The notes under the pieces are model-generated. The model ran no database searches. It saw only the letters and a list, made by a program, of their open reading frames with translations, and was not told the origin of the DNA. From contig NZ_CP031967.1 in assembly GCF_003443615.1 (NCBI RefSeq), positions 4,340,001-4,404,000 on the forward strand: a stretch of DNA of 64,000 bases, in the 5' to 3' direction. Origin of the DNA: Alteromonas sp. BL110. Its GTDB lineage: Bacteria > Pseudomonadota > Gammaproteobacteria > Enterobacterales > Alteromonadaceae. This document shows positions 61,626 to 64,000 of this stretch, one piece after another. Position numbers and translations under genes: made by a program. The stretch's first letter is position 1, and each line of letters begins with the position of its first letter.

Positions 61626-64000
61626 TTAAGGGGTAACAAGCGTACACTGATCAGTCACACCAAATGGATTGGCTGGCGGTGACGCTCCTTCATCGGTCAC
61701 ATCGTCTGCCGAAATACTTAACGTGTAGTTCATTGATGCCTGCGCCTCGCTCCCTGTGGACTGGCCAAAAACAGAAATAACTGCATCGTACCAAATCGCA
61801 TAGCTGCTTGGGTAACGATACTCCAGTTCTGCATAACCATTTTCGTCTGTTTCGGCGTTGCCGTTAGCAAAGGTTATGGTTCCCACCAATCCAGGGGTAA
61901 GCATCTCGTCGCCATTGGTATCTTCATTAGTTGGTGTTGTATCCAAGATGCCGTTATCGTTAACATCTTCAGTGAGGCAGTTTTGATTAATTATTGCTAT
62001 CCATTGTGATTCATCGTCATCATAGACCCAGAACCCTGTGCGATATTCGCCATTATCCACATATTTTGCCGGCGCCACTGATGCAGTTAGACTCACGCCG
62101 CTAACGGGTTGGCCAGCAGAGTCAGAGACAAATACACTGAAACGCTTCAAGTAAGATGTAGAAGTAGGTTCTTCTAGCTCATTACCCGTGCCCAAAGAAA
62201 TATCGAATGCACGAGCGCCCACAGTCAAGGTGACTTGATCATCAATCGCTGAATCATCAGCAACAAACGCAGTAATCACTACGGACTCTAAGGTCGAAAC
62301 TGAGCCAGACGTAAAGACTGTTGTCGCTATTCCCTTGCTATCAGTGGTTGCTTGAGACGGTGATACAAATCCGGTAGACACGTCAGAGACAGTAAAATTG
62401 ACCACGCTGTTTTTTACCAAATTACCATCTACATCGCGAACCACCGCGCTAATAGTGCTGGTTTGTCCATCAGGACCTAAAATGTCAGGCGATGCATCAG
62501 CAATAAGTGTATGCGGTGTAGTAGCGATAAACTCAATTTGAGTAAGTGCTGAAACCAACACATTGCCGCTTCCGTCGCTTGCCGTTGCCGTGATTGAAGA
62601 AATACCAGCATTGTTGGCGCTGATATCGATACTTGCCTGTCCTTCTGCATCAGTTTGTACTGTTGAGTTGCCGTCAATTACGCCACGAGAGGCGCTAAAA
62701 GTAACTTCTTCACCCACTACTGGCGTATTGTTTTGACGCCACTGCACAGTGATTGTCTGTACTTGGCCCAACGGCACTTCTTCAGTGGGCAAGTTAACGA
62801 AGTTAAATTCGTCTTGCTGAACCTGTACCGTAAAACTTGTTTCAGCATTAAGCGCTGATGCCGTGATGGTATTTTCTCCAGAAGCGGAGGCTGTATAGGA
62901 TACCGTTGCTTGACCATTAGCCCCGGTATTTACCGTGGTACTGCCAAGGGTACCGTTTGTTGCACTTAAGACAACGTCTTCGTTTTTGATAGTCTCGCCA
63001 TCGGAATCTTGAAGACGAATTGTGTATTCAACGGTATCGTTTAAAATGACCGACGATGATCCGTTGATAGTCACTTCTGTCCCAGTAATAGTGATATCAA
63101 CAGATTCAGTGAGGCTACCTGCCCCAGCAGTGATAGTAATAGTACGGTTTGATTTGTCGTTTTGCGATGTCAGTACTGCACGAGCTGTTCCATCGGCAAG
63201 GGTTTCAGGCTGTGTTAATTGAAGTTCAACGCCATCACCTGTTGCTGCAGAAAAGCTCACTTCGACCCCTTCCATCAACACGCTTTGCTCATTTTTAACT
63301 AACGCTATAAGTTCGACTTCATCACTACCGCTAGATGCCAGCTGAATACTGTCAGCGAAAAGCTCAAGAGACGCAGGCTCTTCACTTACTGTGGTACTAC
63401 CTTCAGAACTAAAGGTCGTAGAGTCTGTCTCGCCAGTAGGTAGAGTAGCCGTTACTTCGCCGTCGCCAGAGGCACTTCCAACCGACATGTCTATTGTCGC
63501 AATACCTTCGGCATTTGTTAACGCCGTCGCCGTATCGTTTGAGAAGGTGGCAAGCTCATCATTACTTAACGAAAAGGTAAGCAGAAGGTCGGCCTGAGGC
63601 TCACCCAATGAATTAGTTACTGTTGCCACTGCCGTTAAAGCATTGCTAGATGAAAGGTTATTATCGGCCTCTCCACTTCCATTTTGCAACGATAGAGCAA
63701 CACTAATAGTAGTAGGTTCTGTCGCGCTTACCGCTGTAGCAGAAAACGTCGTACTTCCTGTTTCGCCACTGCCTAGCGCTGCGGTAATTTCACCATCGCC
63801 CGAAGCCGTACTGGCGTTTAAACGAATTCTGGCGACACCACTTGAGTTGGTGCGCGCAGTACCCGTGTCGTTGCCAAACTCGGCAAGTTCCTCGTTGCTC
63901 AACGTAAAAGTTAGCAATGCATCAGAGTACGGGTTTCCTTCGTCATCCGTTACCGTTGCTACTGCATACAAGCTGTTGTTTTCTGATAAGTTGTTGTCGC
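61626..64000 (-). CDS. Large surface protein with bacterial Ig-like (Big_1/invasin-type) repeats, C-terminal part
   Basis: About 790 residues are visible, entering from the right edge without a start. The first two modules are close repeats of each other (both start DNNLS..N.L.AVATVT, then LLTF(T/S)LSN(E/D)ELA.F.NDT, ending SGDGE(I/V)TA.L..GET.STTF). Several more divergent Ig-like modules follow, each with an alanine/threonine/valine-rich beta pattern and a G(Q/I)A.(V/I) end. Near the C terminus is a calcium-loop-like stretch (DVNDNGILDTTPTNEDTNGD). Expected to be exported and to build a long adhesive or stalk structure; the anchor and signal lie outside. Confidence 0.85.
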   Translation of the reverse strand, partial: DNNLSENNSLYAVATVTDDEGNPYSDALLTFTLSNEELAEFGNDTGTARTNSSGVARIRLNASTASGDGEITAALGSGETGSTTFSATAVSATEPTTISVALSLQNGSGEADNNLSSSNALTAVATVTNSLGEPQADLLLTFSLSNDELATFSNDTATALTNAEGIATIDMSVGSASGDGEVTATLPTGETDSTTFSSEGSTTVSEEPASLELFADSIQLASSGSDEVELIALVKNEQSVLMEGVEVSFSAATGDGVELQLTQPETLADGTARAVLTSQNDKSNRTITITAGAGSLTESVDITITGTEVTINGSSSVILNDTVEYTIRLQDSDGETIKNEDVVLSATNGTLGSTTVNTGANGQATVSYTASASGENTITASALNAETSFTVQVQQDEFNFVNLPTEEVPLGQVQTITVQWRQNNTPVVGEEVTFSASRGVIDGNSTVQTDAEGQASIDISANNAGISSITATASDGSGNVLVSALTQIEFIATTPHTLIADASPDILGPDGQTSTISAVVRDVDGNLVKNSVVNFTVSDVSTGFVSPSQATTDSKGIATTVFTSGSVSTLESVVITAFVADDSAIDDQVTLTVGARAFDISLGTGNELEEPTSTSYLKRFSVFVSDSAGQPVSGVSLTASVAPAKYVDNGEYRTGFWVYDDDESQWIAIINQNCLTEDVNDNGILDTTPTNEDTNGDEMLTPGLVGTITFANGNAETDENGYAELEYRYPSSYAIWYDAVISVFGQSTGSEAQASMNYTLSISADDVTDEGASPPANPFGVTDQCTLVTP

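Noticed and set aside
1..64000. Prophage, insertion sequence, integron or toxin-antitoxin pair
   Set aside because: No transposase, integrase, phage structural or toxin/antitoxin-like protein was recognised, and the housekeeping order is undisturbed over long stretches.

Overview
The window looks like a chromosomal segment of a marine gammaproteobacterium of the order Alteromonadales, most likely Alteromonas or a close relative. This rests on the moderate A+T content, the lipid-synthesis gene order yceD-rpmF-plsX-fabH-fabD-fabG-acpP-fabF-pabC-mltG-tmk-holB-tatD, the rluC/rne divergent pair, the protein sequences, and several lineage-typical families (DUF3718-like exported proteins, YaiL, a succinylarginine dihydrolase). 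No rRNA, tRNA, insertion sequence, prophage, integron or CRISPR array was found. Both ends cut genes: a YdiJ-type FAD oxidase at the left edge and a large Ig-repeat surface protein at the right edge.

Layout. 1-3.7 kb: ydiJ start and a zinc-limitation module (COG0523 GTPase, a second dihydroorotase, Zur), with two Zur-box-like palindromes. 3.9-11.3 kb: three paralogous small exported proteins flank a polyol catabolism cluster (mannitol 2-dehydrogenase, NCS1-type permease, HAD phosphatase, SorC-type regulator). 11.3-19 kb: a decayed alpha/beta hydrolase, a beta-oxidation set (acyl-CoA dehydrogenase, thiolase, two-domain hydratase/dehydrogenase), then a haloalkane dehalogenase plus a short-chain dehydrogenase. 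19-26.8 kb: small exported and membrane proteins, an ACE-type M2 peptidase lipoprotein, a propeller diguanylate cyclase, an NAD(P)-binding protein and an FMN-binding protein. 26.8-37.9 kb: the minus-strand fatty-acid/phospholipid synthesis and replication cluster. 38-44.7 kb: YceF-type Maf, a HAD phosphatase, RluC and RNase E with a long structured leader. 44.7-55.1 kb: a phosphotransferase, an exported haloacid dehalogenase, a GNAT protein, then a LysR-divergent set (NTF2-like, GST, FMN-binding, YdeP molybdo-oxidoreductase) with fdhD and mobA. 55.2-64 kb: an exported M8-like metalloprotease, yaiL, topA, astB and the Ig-repeat protein.

How parts work together. Zur probably represses both the COG0523 gene and its own zur-pyrC2 operon. 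The permease probably imports a polyol that the dehydrogenase oxidises to a ketose. The two-domain enzyme, thiolase and acyl-CoA dehydrogenase can carry out a full beta-oxidation turn. MobA and FdhD supply and activate the cofactor that the YdeP-type enzyme needs.

The most unusual observation is RNA-level. Each of the three paralogous small-protein genes carries, just before its terminator, a 3' UTR hairpin. One arm of it is an exact 10-11 nt complement of the translation start region of the same gene and of its paralogs. The other arm imitates that start region. This could be a 3'-to-5' UTR feedback switch acting in cis and between paralogs. The complementarity is read directly from the sequence; the function is inferred.
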